The notes under the pieces are model-generated. The model did not search any database. It saw nothing but the letters and a program-made list of their open reading frames with translations, and was not told the DNA's origin. A stretch of 64,000 nt of DNA, taken from NCBI RefSeq assembly GCF_008824185.1, contig NZ_CP044423.1, positions 1,191,501 through 1,255,500 of the forward strand, given 5' to 3'. Below, in pieces: positions 1 through 8,382 of this stretch (positions are counted from its first letter, which is position 1; the number at the start of each line of letters is the position of its first letter). Position numbers and translations under genes: made by a program. This DNA is from Paracoccus pantotrophus. Lineage in GTDB: Bacteria > Pseudomonadota > Alphaproteobacteria > Rhodobacterales > Rhodobacteraceae.

Positions 1-94
1 CGGGGGTGCGGATCTCGCCCCGCGGCGTCTGGATCACGCCGCTGCGGGCGCGGCCGTCGGTGGCCTGGACGGTGAAATGGAATCTGTCGCTCAT
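1..94 (-). CDS. tgt: queuine tRNA-ribosyltransferase, N-terminal fragment
   Basis: The gene starts at the ATG whose complement ends at 94 and runs off the left edge; only 31 residues are visible. They begin MSDRFHFTVQATDGRARSG and continue to an RGEIRTP stretch, which is the typical N-terminus of bacterial Tgt (a start like MxxRFxFxxxATDGxAR followed by TPRGxxxTP). The enzyme exchanges guanine 34 for preQ1 in tRNAs with GUN anticodons, such as the tRNA-Asp genes in this window. The catalytic part lies outside, so the call rests on the N-terminal pattern alone. Confidence 0.75.
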   Translation of the reverse strand, partial: MSDRFHFTVQATDGRARSGVIQTPRGEIRTP

Positions 95-138
95 GCCTGC
101 GCAGATAGGGGGTTTCGCCGGCGGATGCAAAGCCGCCC

Positions 139-894
139 TTACGCCCCGGCCGCGCGCAACAGTTTCGCCCGTTCCGGGGGAATGGCCCCGATCTCCAGCC
201 CGGTGAAGACATGCAAGGTATCCATCTGCCGGTCCACCACCGCATGATCGCTGACCCAGCCCCCCATGGCGAGGTAGGAGCGCAAAAGCGGCGGCATCGC
301 CGCCATCGCCCGGCGCGGATCCGCCTGGCGCAGCCGCAGCGCGCGGGCAAAGCGAAAGACCTGCGGTGCCTTGACCCGCGGCAGCCAGCGTTTCGGCGCC
401 AGGTGCCGCTCGCGCAGCATGGCGAAGGCATCCTCGTAGCCGTGGATGTCGGTGCCGGCAAAGCTGGAGCAGCCGAACAGCATCTCGATGCGCGCGTCGT
501 CGACATGCCGGGCCAGCGCGCCCCAGGCCAGGCGTAGGATGTCGGAGTCGCGCCATTGCGGGTGGATGCAGAAGCGGCCGATCTCGACCATCGGGCCGCG
601 GAAATCGCGCAGCCGCGACAGGTTATAGTAGCGCGCCGAATAGCTGTCGCCGATCTCGGCCCCGCCGGACAGGGTGAGCATGCGGAAGCAGGCGACCAGC
701 CCGCCGCCGGCCTTGTCGCGAATCAGCACATGGCTGCAACGGTCGTCGTAATCGTCGGCATCCAGCAGCGATGCGCCCCCGCCATCGCCGCGCCGGCCCA
801 GAAAGCAAAGCCAGCGCAGGCGCTGCGCCTCGCGGATCTCGGCTGCGCCTTCGGCAAAGCCGACCTGGTAGCGGCCCTTGTTGAGTAACATCAT
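139..894 (-). CDS. olsB: L-ornithine N(alpha)-acyltransferase (OlsB type)
   Basis: 251 residues with the GNAT-like fold of the OlsB family. OlsB transfers a 3-hydroxyacyl chain from acyl-ACP to ornithine, making lyso-ornithine lipid, the first step to the phosphorus-free membrane ornithine lipids of alphaproteobacteria. The family core is visible: VEIGRFCIHP at residues 103-112 and LFGCSSFAGTD at about 139-149. Two ATG codons stand in a row at the start (894 and 891) and either may be used. The partner acyltransferase OlsA is not in the window. The gene is divergent from msrB with about 100 bases between them. A hemolysin-like acyltransferase label is the usual alternative name for the same family. 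Confidence 0.85.
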   Translation of the reverse strand: MMLLNKGRYQVGFAEGAAEIREAQRLRWLCFLGRRGDGGGASLLDADDYDDRCSHVLIRDKAGGGLVACFRMLTLSGGAEIGDSYSARYYNLSRLRDFRGPMVEIGRFCIHPQWRDSDILRLAWGALARHVDDARIEMLFGCSSFAGTDIHGYEDAFAMLRERHLAPKRWLPRVKAPQVFRFARALRLRQADPRRAMAAMPPLLRSYLAMGGWVSDHAVVDRQMDTLHVFTGLEIGAIPPERAKLLRAAGA

Positions 895-994
895 GGCGTT
901 CCCGCCCGGCCCGTGAACCGGCCCCGCTCCGACTTGTTAACAACCGTTCTGCGCCTATCTTGTAACAGCAGCATGGCAGGATTGAAGGGCCAAG

Positions 995-1393
995 ATGTCG
1001 GAACGGATCATCAAGAGCGACGCGGAGTGGCAGGCAGAGCTGGACCCCGAAACCTATCGCGTGACCCGGCAGGCAGGGACCGAGCGGCCGTTCTCGCATC
1101 CGGGCTTTCCGCAGGGACCGGGGCATTACGAATGCACCTGCTGCGGCGCGCGGCTGTTCGAGGGCGACGCCAAGTTCGAAAGCCATTGCGGCTGGCCCAG
1201 CTTTTCCCGCCCCAGCCCGGCGGGCCAGATCGACGAGCATCGCGACACCAGCCACGGCATGATCCGCACCGAGGTGCGCTGCCACCGCTGCGACGCGCAT
1301 CTGGGCCATGTCTTTCCCGACGGTCCGCCGCCGACGGGGCTGCGCTATTGCATCAACGGCGTGGCGCTGCGCTTCGTACCGGAACCCGGCTGA
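995..1393 (+). CDS. msrB: peptide-methionine (R)-S-oxide reductase
   Basis: 132 residues, full length for a single-domain MsrB, which reduces methionine-R-sulfoxide in oxidised proteins. Zinc ligands are visible as C47-x2-C50 and C96-x2-C99. The catalytic cysteine is C119 in RYCINGVAL, and C65 (SHCGWPSF) is the likely resolving cysteine, as in the common alphaproteobacterial subtype. No signal peptide, so cytoplasmic. It is followed by a hairpin and then by a convergent lipoprotein gene. Confidence 0.95.
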   Translation: MSERIIKSDAEWQAELDPETYRVTRQAGTERPFSHPGFPQGPGHYECTCCGARLFEGDAKFESHCGWPSFSRPSPAGQIDEHRDTSHGMIRTEVRCHRCDAHLGHVFPDGPPPTGLRYCINGVALRFVPEPG

Positions 1394-1402
1394 AACGGAA
1401 AA

Positions 1403-1420
1403 GGGCGCCGGTGGGCGCCC
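1403..1420 (-). terminator. hairpin terminator of the BamE-like gene
   Basis: A 7-bp GC stem (gggcgcc/ggcgccc) with a four-base loop lies in the 35 bases between the convergent stops. On the minus strand it is followed by TTTTCCGTTT, so it best terminates the BamE-like gene; it may also slow msrB transcription. Confidence 0.6.
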
Positions 1421-1428
1421 GGTTCCTG

Positions 1429-1884
1429 TCAATCGCCCAGGAAATCCCCAGCCTGCACGCGGCCGACATTGCCCAGAAGCTGGCGGATCAGGCCCAGGCT
1501 GGTCACACCGGTATCGGTCACGCGGCGCGACAGCACCACCACCTGTCCCCGCTCCAGCCCGAAGCGCTCGATATTGCTGACCACGCCGCTGTCGGAAAAG
1601 CTGATGGCGACCACCTGGCGGTCGACCTCGCGCGGCTCGCGCGGGCCATAGAACTGCCAGCGCGACCCCACGTAATACCAGGCCGAGCCGGTCAGAAGCC
1701 CCTGCGCCGAGGGCCGGCCGATCAGCCCCTCGAGATCGGATTGCGAGGTCTGGCCGACGACCACTTGGGCCAATTGCTCCTGGGGCGGGATATAGCCGTG
1801 GTTGCGATAGGTGGCCTGGCAGGCGGAAAGGCCCAGAGATGCGGTCAGTGCAAAAGCCATAAGCTGCCGCCGGGAAATCTTCAT
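1429..1884 (-). CDS. BamE/SmpA-type outer membrane lipoprotein
   Basis: 151 residues. A short signal peptide ends in the lipobox LSAC with the lipidated cysteine at residue 22. A SmpA/OmlA (BamE) domain follows, recognisable from the VVVGQTSQSDLEGLIGRPS segment at 41-59. BamE is the small lipoprotein of the beta-barrel assembly complex that inserts outer membrane proteins. The gene is divergent from yceD, an arrangement common in alphaproteobacteria. The start has AGAGAGAAG directly upstream as ribosome binding site. Whether it is the BamE of the Bam complex or another OmlA-fold lipoprotein cannot be settled from sequence alone. Confidence 0.8.
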   Translation of the reverse strand: MKISRRQLMAFALTASLGLSACQATYRNHGYIPPQEQLAQVVVGQTSQSDLEGLIGRPSAQGLLTGSAWYYVGSRWQFYGPREPREVDRQVVAISFSDSGVVSNIERFGLERGQVVVLSRRVTDTGVTSLGLIRQLLGNVGRVQAGDFLGD

Positions 1885-1998
1885 CTTCTCTCTGCCCTCT
1901 TACGCGCCTGTTGACGCCGCGCGACCGGCTTAGCAAACTCATGCCCCACGCTCAAGAATATCCAGACCAAGGGCGGTTTTGCCCGCGAAAGGCCTCCG

Positions 1999-2523
1999 AT
2001 GACCGATTCCAAAGCCCCGCAGACCCGGTTCCGGGTGGCCCATCTGAACCCGCGCCAGCCGACCGATTTCGCGCTGGCCCCCGCCGCGCCCGCCCGCCGG
2101 GCGCTGGCGGCGGAACTGGGGCTGATCGCCCTGCCCCGGCTGGGTTTTTCCGGCCGCATCCGCGCCGTGGCCAGCGACGCCTGGGAGGTGACGGGGACGC
2201 TTTCGGCCCGCGTCGTGCAGCCCTGCGTGGTGACGCTGGCCCCGGTCGAGACCGAATTGCGCGAAACCCTGCACCGCGTCTTCTCGCCCCATGCCGGCAC
2301 CCCCGAAGGCGACGAGGTCGAGATGCCCGACGAGGATCTGGAGCCCCTGGGCCAGTTCATCGACATCGAGGCGATCATGACCGAGGCGCTGGCCCTGGCG
2401 CTGCCGCTTTACCCGCGCGCCGAGGGGGCGGCGCTCGACGCCCCCGAAACCGCGCCCGAGGAGGGGATCCGCAAGCCCTTCGCCGGGCTTGCCGACCTGC
2501 TGAAAACCCCGAGGAAGCCCTGA
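1999..2523 (+). CDS. yceD: YceD family (DUF177) protein
   Basis: 174 residues matching the DUF177/YceD family, whose members are linked to large-subunit rRNA accumulation in bacteria and plastids. The conserved segment is VVQPCVVTLAPVETEL with the cysteine at residue 76, followed by an acidic central part (about residues 105-122) and an FAGLADLL-type C-terminus. In many bacteria the gene precedes rpmF-plsX-fabH; here it stands alone and ends one base from the stop of the convergent betA gene, with no room for a terminator. The molecular function remains unproven in general. Confidence 0.8.
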   Translation: MTDSKAPQTRFRVAHLNPRQPTDFALAPAAPARRALAAELGLIALPRLGFSGRIRAVASDAWEVTGTLSARVVQPCVVTLAPVETELRETLHRVFSPHAGTPEGDEVEMPDEDLEPLGQFIDIEAIMTEALALALPLYPRAEGAALDAPETAPEEGIRKPFAGLADLLKTPRKP

Positions 2524-2524
2524 A

Positions 2525-4177
2525 CTAGGCGGAACGCTGGGCGATCTGCCAATCCGGCGCCATTTCCGGGCCCAGGTTCAGCGGCGCCAGCATGCCCTGG
2601 CCCAGGATATGATCGGCGGCCTTCTCGCCGGTCATGATCGAGGGCGCGTTCAGGTTGCCATTGGTGATGCGCGGAAAGACCGAGCTGTCGGCGACGCGCA
2701 GCCCCTCGACCCCGATCACCCGCAGTTCCGGGTCCACCACCGCCAAGGGGTCGTCCACCGCGCCCATCCGCGCCGTGCCGCAGGGGTGAAAGGCCGATTC
2801 GGCATGGTCGCGGACGAAGGCGTCGATCTGATCGTCGCTTACGACGCCCTCGCCGGGCTGGATCTCGTGGCCCTTGTAGGCGGCAAAGGCCGGCTGGGCG
2901 AAGATCTCGCGCGTCAGCCGCACGCAGGCGCGGAACTCGGCCCAGTCATCCGGGTGCGACATGTAGTTGAAGCGGATCTCGGGCGCCTGCTTGGGATCGG
3001 CGGATTGCAGCCGCACCGTGCCGCGCGATTTCGAGCGCATCGGCCCGACATGGACCTGGAAGCCATGCCCCTCGGCCGCCGCCCGGCCGTCATAGCGCAC
3101 GGCCAAGGGCAGGAAGTGATACTGGATGTCGGGATATTCCACGCCCGCGGCCGAGCGGATGAAGCCGCAACTCTCGAACTGGTTCGAGGCGCCCAGGCCC
3201 GTCCCGGTCGCCAGCCATTGCGCCCCGATCGAGCCCTTTCCCCACAGGTTCCAGTGCTTGTAAAGCGTGACCGGCTGGGTCGCGGTATATTGCATGTAGA
3301 TCTCCAGGTGGTCCTGGAGATTGGCGCCCACGCCAGGCCGGTCCGCCCGGACCTCGATGCCATGTTCGCGCAGATGGTCCGCCGGGCCGATCCCCGAGAG
3401 CATCAGCAGCTTCGGCGTGTTGATCGAGCTTGCCGAAAGAATCACCTCATGTTTCGCTCGGAACACGTTGACGCCACGGGTATTTCGAACCTCGACGCCG
3501 ACCGCGCGGCCATCCTCGAAGACCACGCGCCGCGCCAGTCCGCGGCGCAGCCGCAGCCGGCCGGTCGCCTGGGCCGGGCGCAGATAGGCATTGGCGGCCG
3601 ACCAGCGCCGGCCTTCCCAGATCGTCGCCTCCATGGCGCCGAAACCCTCCTGCCGGGCGCCGTTGTAATCCTCGGTGGTCGGATAGCCGGCCTCGCGCCC
3701 GGCCCGGATAAAGGCGTTGAACAGCGGGTTCTTGCGCGAGCCGCGGGTCACATGCAGCGGCCCCTCGGTGCCGCGATAGTCGCTGACCGCGCCATGCGAG
3801 GTCTCCATGCGCTTGAAATAGGGCAGCACGTCGGCATAGGCCCAGCCGTCGGCGCCGCTTTCCGCCCAGAAGTCGAAATCCCGGGCATGGCCGCGCACGA
3901 AGACCATGCCGTTGATCGAGGACGAGCCGCCGACCACCTTGCCACGCGGCGTCACCAGCCGCCGACCGCCCAGATGCGGCTCGGGCTCGGACGAAAACCC
4001 CCAGTCATAGCGGCGCATGTTCATCGGATAGGACAGCGCCGCCGGCATCTGGATGAAGGGCCCGACATCGCTGCCGCCATATTCGACGATGTCCACCCGC
4101 TTGCCGGCCATCACCAGCCGGTAAGCCAGCGCGCAACCGGCCGAGCCGGCGCCCACGATCACATAATCCGGGATCAC
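2525..4177 (-). CDS. betA: choline dehydrogenase
   Basis: 550 residues, the usual size of BetA, a flavoprotein of the GMC oxidoreductase family that oxidises choline to betaine aldehyde at the membrane. The N-terminal dinucleotide motif G9-x-G11-x2-G14 (GAGSAG) binds FAD; the GMC signatures GKVVGGSSSING and GSxNTPKLL-like ASSINTPKLLMLSGIGP are visible, as is the C-terminal HPCGTARMG with the catalytic histidine and the NGNLNAPSIM segment. It is the last gene of betI-betB-betA; 81 bases separate it from betB, and that gap holds a copy of the dispersed intergenic motif in antisense orientation. Confidence 0.95.
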   Translation of the reverse strand: MIPDYVIVGAGSAGCALAYRLVMAGKRVDIVEYGGSDVGPFIQMPAALSYPMNMRRYDWGFSSEPEPHLGGRRLVTPRGKVVGGSSSINGMVFVRGHARDFDFWAESGADGWAYADVLPYFKRMETSHGAVSDYRGTEGPLHVTRGSRKNPLFNAFIRAGREAGYPTTEDYNGARQEGFGAMEATIWEGRRWSAANAYLRPAQATGRLRLRRGLARRVVFEDGRAVGVEVRNTRGVNVFRAKHEVILSASSINTPKLLMLSGIGPADHLREHGIEVRADRPGVGANLQDHLEIYMQYTATQPVTLYKHWNLWGKGSIGAQWLATGTGLGASNQFESCGFIRSAAGVEYPDIQYHFLPLAVRYDGRAAAEGHGFQVHVGPMRSKSRGTVRLQSADPKQAPEIRFNYMSHPDDWAEFRACVRLTREIFAQPAFAAYKGHEIQPGEGVVSDDQIDAFVRDHAESAFHPCGTARMGAVDDPLAVVDPELRVIGVEGLRVADSSVFPRITNGNLNAPSIMTGEKAADHILGQGMLAPLNLGPEMAPDWQIAQRSA

Positions 4178-4206
4178 GCCTGCCCCCCCTGCGCCGCCGC
4201 CGCGGC

Positions 4207-4230
4207 TCTTTCCGTTTTCCCAATACCCAT
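4207..4230 (+). repeat. copy of dispersed intergenic motif
   Basis: Reads TCTTTCCGTTTTCCCAATAC then CCAT, close to the consensus TTCTCCGTTTTCCAAATACCCC. It lies between betB and betA, antisense to both. Confidence 0.65.
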
Positions 4231-4258
4231 GCCCACCGCGCCGCGGGCGCCACGCCGA

Positions 4259-5704
4259 TCAATAGGGTGCATCGACCCCTCCCATGCCGACATAGACCGA
4301 TTTCAGCTGCGAATAATGCTCGATGGCCGCGGCCGAGTTCTCGCGCCCGATCCCCGACAGCTTGACGCCGCCGAAGGGCGCCTCGACCGGGGTCAGGTTA
4401 TAGGCATTGATCCAGGTGGTGCCGGCCTGCAGGGCGGCCGCGACCCGGTGGCCGCGCGCCAGGTCGCGGGTGAACACCCCCGCCGCCAGCCCGTAGGGCG
4501 AGGCATTGGCGCGCTCGACCGCCTCCTTTTCGGTCGCGAAGCCCAGCACCGACATGACCGGGCCGAAGATCTCCTCGCGCACGATCCACATGTCATCCGA
4601 GGCATCGGCAAAGACCGTGGGCGGGACAAAGGCGCCCTCGCCCGGCCCGCCGCAGACCAGCCGCGCGCCCTCGGCGCAGCCGCGGGCGATGGCCTCGCGG
4701 ATCTTCGCCGCCTGGCCCGGGCTGACGATGGGACCGTGCTGGGTCGCCTCGTCCAGCGGATCGCCGATCCTGATCCGGGCCACCCGCTCGGCCAGCCGGT
4801 CGAGGAAGGCGGGCAGGATGCCCTGCTGCACGAAGACACGGGTGCCGTTCGAGCAGATCTGCCCCGAGGAATAGAAATTCGCCAGCATCGCCGCGCCGAC
4901 CGCATCGTCCAGCGAGGCATCGTCGAAGACGATCAGCGGCGATTTGCCGCCCAGTTCCATGGTGACATGCCGCATGCCCTCGGCCGCCGCGGCATAGACC
5001 CTTTGCCCGGTCGCGACCGAGCCGGTCAGCGAGACCTTGGCGACCCGCGGATCCGTGACCAGCGCCGCGCCGACCTCGGCCCGCCCCTGCACCACGTTGA
5101 AGATGCCCGGCGGCAGCCCGGCCTCGGCCAGGATCTCGGCCAGCTTCAGCGCGCCCAGCGGGGTTTCCTCGCTGGGCTTGAAGACCATGGCATTGCCCAT
5201 GGCCAAGGCCGGCGCCGCCTTCCAGCAGGCGATCTGGCTGGGATAGTTCCAGGCACCGATGCCGGCGCAGACCCCCAGTGCCTCGCGGATGGTATAGACG
5301 AAATCGCCGCCCAGCGGGATCGCCTGCCCGGTGACGGTCGGCGCCAGCCCGCCGAAATATTCCAATGCATCAGCGCCCGAGGGCCAGTCGGCCACCCGCG
5401 TCTCCTGGATCGGCTTGCCGGTATCCAGAGTTTCGAGCCGCGCCAGTTCCTCGGCCCGCTCGCGGATGATCTGCGCCGCCCGGACCAGCACCCGGCCGCG
5501 CTCGACCGGTCGAGCTGCCGCCCAGGCGGGTTGCGCGGCGGCGGCGGCGGCGGTGGCGCGCGTCACCTGGTCGCGGGCCGCCGCGCGCAGATGCGCGATG
5601 ACCTCGCCGGTATAGGGGTAATGCACCGGCAAGGACTCGCCCTCGCCCTCGACGAAGGCGCCGTCGATGTAAAGGCTCGCCTGCGGTTGCGCGTCATGGC
5701 TCAT
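4259..5704 (-). CDS. betB: betaine aldehyde dehydrogenase
   Basis: 481 residues of the NAD(P)-dependent aldehyde dehydrogenase superfamily. It converts betaine aldehyde to glycine betaine, an osmoprotectant, in the second step of the choline pathway. Catalytic residues are in place: N153 (GAWNYPSQ), E250 (MELGGKSP) and nucleophile C284 (GQICSNGTR). The start codon overlaps the betI stop as ATGA, so the two are translationally coupled. Position between betI and betA makes the substrate assignment firm compared with other ALDH paralogues. Confidence 0.95.
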   Translation of the reverse strand: MSHDAQPQASLYIDGAFVEGEGESLPVHYPYTGEVIAHLRAAARDQVTRATAAAAAAQPAWAAARPVERGRVLVRAAQIIRERAEELARLETLDTGKPIQETRVADWPSGADALEYFGGLAPTVTGQAIPLGGDFVYTIREALGVCAGIGAWNYPSQIACWKAAPALAMGNAMVFKPSEETPLGALKLAEILAEAGLPPGIFNVVQGRAEVGAALVTDPRVAKVSLTGSVATGQRVYAAAAEGMRHVTMELGGKSPLIVFDDASLDDAVGAAMLANFYSSGQICSNGTRVFVQQGILPAFLDRLAERVARIRIGDPLDEATQHGPIVSPGQAAKIREAIARGCAEGARLVCGGPGEGAFVPPTVFADASDDMWIVREEIFGPVMSVLGFATEKEAVERANASPYGLAAGVFTRDLARGHRVAAALQAGTTWINAYNLTPVEAPFGGVKLSGIGRENSAAAIEHYSQLKSVYVGMGGVDAPY

Positions 5705-6270
5705 GGCAGCACCTTCTCCAGATAATCCAGCGTGGTTCGTTCGGCGGCGGCGGCATCGGCCTCGTTGGACAGCGCCGCGCGCAGGTAAAGCCCGTCGATC
5801 AGCGCCCCCAGCGTGCGGGCGATGCGCTCGGCCCCCGCCCCGGCCAGCGGCCGCAGGGCCGTCAGCAGGTTCGAGGCGAGCCGGCGGTGATAGACCCGCA
5901 GCAGCCGCGCCGCCTCGGGCTCGACCAGCGCCAGCGCATAGAAGTTCAGCCAGGCGGCGATGGTATCATGTTCGAAATTCGCACCGTCGAAACTGGCGGC
6001 GATGATGGCGCTGAGCCGCTCCTGCGGCGTTTCCGCGCCCCGCAGCGCGGCGCGGGTCGAGGCACCGTATTGTGCCAGGATATGCCGCATCGCCGCCAGG
6101 AAGATCCGCTCCTTCGAGCCGAAATAGTGATGCGCGAGCGCCGAGGACATGCCCGCCTCGCGCGCAATCTGCGCCACGGTCACGTCCAGCGAGCCCGCCC
6201 GGCCCACTGTGGCAATCGCGGCGTTGATCAGCGCCGCTTTTCGGATAGGTTCAGCGCCAAGCTTGGGCAT
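5701..6270 (-). CDS. betI: TetR-family choline-responsive repressor
   Basis: 189 residues when started at MPKLGAEPIRKAAL, which matches the conserved BetI N-terminus; a longer in-frame start 27 codons upstream would add an unconserved stretch and is rejected. The TetR helix-turn-helix lies at about residues 29-50 (DVTVAQIAREAG, MSSALAHHYFGS). BetI represses bet genes until choline is present. It heads the betI-betB-betA operon and is divergent from choX; a perfect palindrome in the shared intergenic region is the likely binding site. Confidence 0.93.
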   Translation of the reverse strand: MPKLGAEPIRKAALINAAIATVGRAGSLDVTVAQIAREAGMSSALAHHYFGSKERIFLAAMRHILAQYGASTRAALRGAETPQERLSAIIAASFDGANFEHDTIAAWLNFYALALVEPEAARLLRVYHRRLASNLLTALRPLAGAGAERIARTLGALIDGLYLRAALSNEADAAAAERTTLDYLEKVLP

Positions 6271-6333
6271 GACAGGACACCATGGTGCAATTCCGTTGGA
6301 AAATTTCGTGCAAGAGACCCGTATCTGGCAGAT

Positions 6334-6357
6334 CATTGATTGACTCGTCAATCAATG
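6334..6357. promoter_or_regulatory. palindromic operator, probable BetI site
   Basis: A perfect 10-bp inverted repeat (CATTGATTGA / TCAATCAATG) with a four-base spacer sits between divergent betI and choX, 45 bases before the choX start. The TTGATTGA half-site resembles the TTGA-rich operators known for BetI. The position would allow one repressor to control both directions. Binding is inferred. Confidence 0.75.
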
Positions 6358-6401
6358 AAAGCCTTAATCAACGCACCCGTCAACGAACCAGGGAGATAAA
6401 G

Positions 6402-7355
6402 ATGACATTTCGCCGCACCGCTGCAGCTCTTGCCGCCGGGCTGGTCGCCTCGCTCGCCACGGCCAGCATCGCTGCGGCACAAGAGCCGATGGAGTGCCGC
6501 AAGGTCGTCTTTTCGGATGTGGGCTGGTCCGACATCAGCGCCACCACCGCGCTGGCCTCGACCGTGCTGGGGGCGCTGGGATACCAGACCGAAACCAAGA
6601 TCCTGTCGGTGCCGGTGACCTATACCGCGCTTTCCACCGACGACGTGGACGTGTTCCTGGGCAACTGGATGCCGACGATGGAGGCCGACATCGCCCCCTA
6701 TCGCGAGGCGGGCACCGTGGACATCCTGCGCACCAACCTGACCGGGGCGAAATACACGCTGGCGACGAACAAGGCCGGCGCCGAGCTGGGCATCGACGAT
6801 TTCGGCAAGATCGCCGGGCACAAGGATGCACTGGAGGGCAAGATCTACGGCATCGAGCCGGGCAATGACGGCAACCGCCTGCTCCTGGAGATGGTGGCCG
6901 AGAACAAGTTCGACCTCGGCACCTTCGAGGTCGTGGAAAGCAGCGAACAGGGCATGCTTGCGCAGGTCGCGCGCGCCGACGCCGCCGGCAAGCCGGTGGT
7001 CTTCCTGGGCTGGGAGCCGCATCCGATGAACAGCCAGTTCCAAATGACCTACCTGGCCGGCGGCGACGAGGTCTTTGGCCCCGATTTCGGCGGCGCGCGC
7101 GTCGATACCAATACCCGCGCCGGCTATGCCGAGGCCTGCCCGAATGTCGGCAAGTTCCTGCAAAACCTGGAATTCAGCCTGCCCATGGAGAACGAGGTCA
7201 TGGGCCTGATCCTGAACGACGGCATGCAGCCGGCCGATGCGGCGCTGAAATGGCTCCGCACCAACCCGGAAGCGGCCCAGCCCTGGATCGCGGGCGTCAC
7301 CGCCGCCGATGGCGGCGATGCGCAGGCTGCGCTGGACAAGGTGCTGTCCGAATAG
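6402..7355 (+). CDS. choX: choline ABC transporter, periplasmic binding protein
   Basis: 317 residues from the ATG at 6402, which has GGGAG seven bases upstream; the open frame extends further left but lacks a signal peptide there. An export signal covers residues 1 to about 26 (SIAAA cleavage). The protein belongs to the ProX/OpuAC choline-betaine family. The aromatic box expected from S. meliloti ChoX is visible: W42 with D44 (GWSDIS), W89 (GNWMPTM), the PGNDGNR loop, and a further tryptophan in LGWEPHPMN. It feeds choline to ChoW/ChoV and hence to BetA/BetB. Confidence 0.93.
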   Translation: MTFRRTAAALAAGLVASLATASIAAAQEPMECRKVVFSDVGWSDISATTALASTVLGALGYQTETKILSVPVTYTALSTDDVDVFLGNWMPTMEADIAPYREAGTVDILRTNLTGAKYTLATNKAGAELGIDDFGKIAGHKDALEGKIYGIEPGNDGNRLLLEMVAENKFDLGTFEVVESSEQGMLAQVARADAAGKPVVFLGWEPHPMNSQFQMTYLAGGDEVFGPDFGGARVDTNTRAGYAEACPNVGKFLQNLEFSLPMENEVMGLILNDGMQPADAALKWLRTNPEAAQPWIAGVTAADGGDAQAALDKVLSE

Positions 7356-7373
7356 GGGCCGAACAAGCGCCGG

Positions 7374-7397
7374 GCGGGCGGGGACGCCCCTGCCCGC
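7374..7397 (+). promoter_or_regulatory. intercistronic stem-loop between choX and choW
   Basis: A 10-bp stem (one G-U pair) with a four-base loop starts 19 bases after the choX stop. There is no T-run behind it. Such a stem is typical of ABC-transporter operons in which the binding-protein message is stabilised and made in excess of the membrane subunits. Confidence 0.65.
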
Positions 7398-7530
7398 ACC
7401 GCCTAGCTCATGGGACGGTTTTCTCTACCCTGGCCGGGACGGCATGTCCGGGCCGTGCCGCGCTCCGACCCTTCGGCGCAAGGCCGCCCCACAGACCCGA
7501 CGATCCCGCACGGCAGAAAGAAAGGGACGC

Positions 7531-8382
7531 ATGGACCAACTGACCGCATTCCTGACGGGGACCAAGATCCCGGTGGGCCGGACCGCCAAGGCGATCTTCG
7601 ACTGGCTCAACGCCCATGCCGCCGTGGTCTTCAACGCCATCTCGCGGCTGATGGAGGGGCTGATCGGCGGCATTCTGAAGCTGCTGGAATTCCCGCATCC
7701 GCTGGTCTTCACCCTGCTGGCCGTGGCCCTGACCTGGGCCTTGCAGCGCAGCTGGAAGACCTGCCTGCTGGTCGCGCTGGGTTTCCTGTTCATCCTCAAC
7801 CAGGGCTATTGGAAAGAGACCATGCAGTCCCTGACCCTGGTGCTTGCCGCCTGCGTCGTCTGCATGGCGATCGGCGTGCCCATGGGCATCGCCGCCGCGC
7901 ACCGGCCGCGGCTTTACGCCTGGATGCGGCCGGTGCTGGACCTGATGCAGACGCTGCCGACCTTCGTCTACCTGATCCCGGCCATCGTCTTTTTCGGCAT
8001 CGGCATGGTGCCCGGCCTGATCGCCACGGTGATCTTCGTGCTGCCGGCGCCGATCCGGCTGACGCATCTGGGCATCTCCTCGACGCCCCGGGCGCTGGTC
8101 GAGGCCGCCACCGCCTTCGGCGCCACCCCGCGCCAACTGCTGTGGAAGGTCGAACTGCCAAGCGCCACGCCGCAGATCATGGCCGGGCTGAACCAGACCA
8201 TCATGCTGTCGCTGTCCATGGTCGTCATCGCGGCGCTGGTCGGCGCCTCGGGGCTGGGCGTGCCGGTGGTGCGGGCGCTGAACAGCGTGAACACGGCGCT
8301 GGGATTCGAAAGCGGCTTCATCATCGTGGTGGTCGCCATCATGCTGGACCGGATGCTGCGGGTCAGGGGGCGCCATGACTGA
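7531..8382 (+). CDS. choW: choline ABC transporter, permease
   Basis: 283 residues from the ATG at 7531 (AAAGGGACGC upstream). A multi-spanning inner membrane protein of the ProW/OpuAB family with an N-terminal segment of about 60 residues before the core membrane helices. The EAA loop that contacts the ATPase reads EAATAFGATPRQLLWKVELP. It overlaps choV by 8 bases, so permease and ATPase are coupled. The frame is open upstream to 7309, but that part carries the hairpin and no family similarity. Confidence 0.93.
   Translation: MDQLTAFLTGTKIPVGRTAKAIFDWLNAHAAVVFNAISRLMEGLIGGILKLLEFPHPLVFTLLAVALTWALQRSWKTCLLVALGFLFILNQGYWKETMQSLTLVLAACVVCMAIGVPMGIAAAHRPRLYAWMRPVLDLMQTLPTFVYLIPAIVFFGIGMVPGLIATVIFVLPAPIRLTHLGISSTPRALVEAATAFGATPRQLLWKVELPSATPQIMAGLNQTIMLSLSMVVIAALVGASGLGVPVVRALNSVNTALGFESGFIIVVVAIMLDRMLRVRGRHD

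Noticed and set aside
2609..5725. Open frame of 1038 codons on the plus strand
   Set aside because: Antisense to betA and betB, whose catalytic motifs are unambiguous; the translation is a low-complexity Arg/Gly/Ala mixture.
6282..6401. N-terminal extension of choX
   Set aside because: Would place the signal peptide internally and cover the operator; the ATG at 6402 has a good ribosome site.
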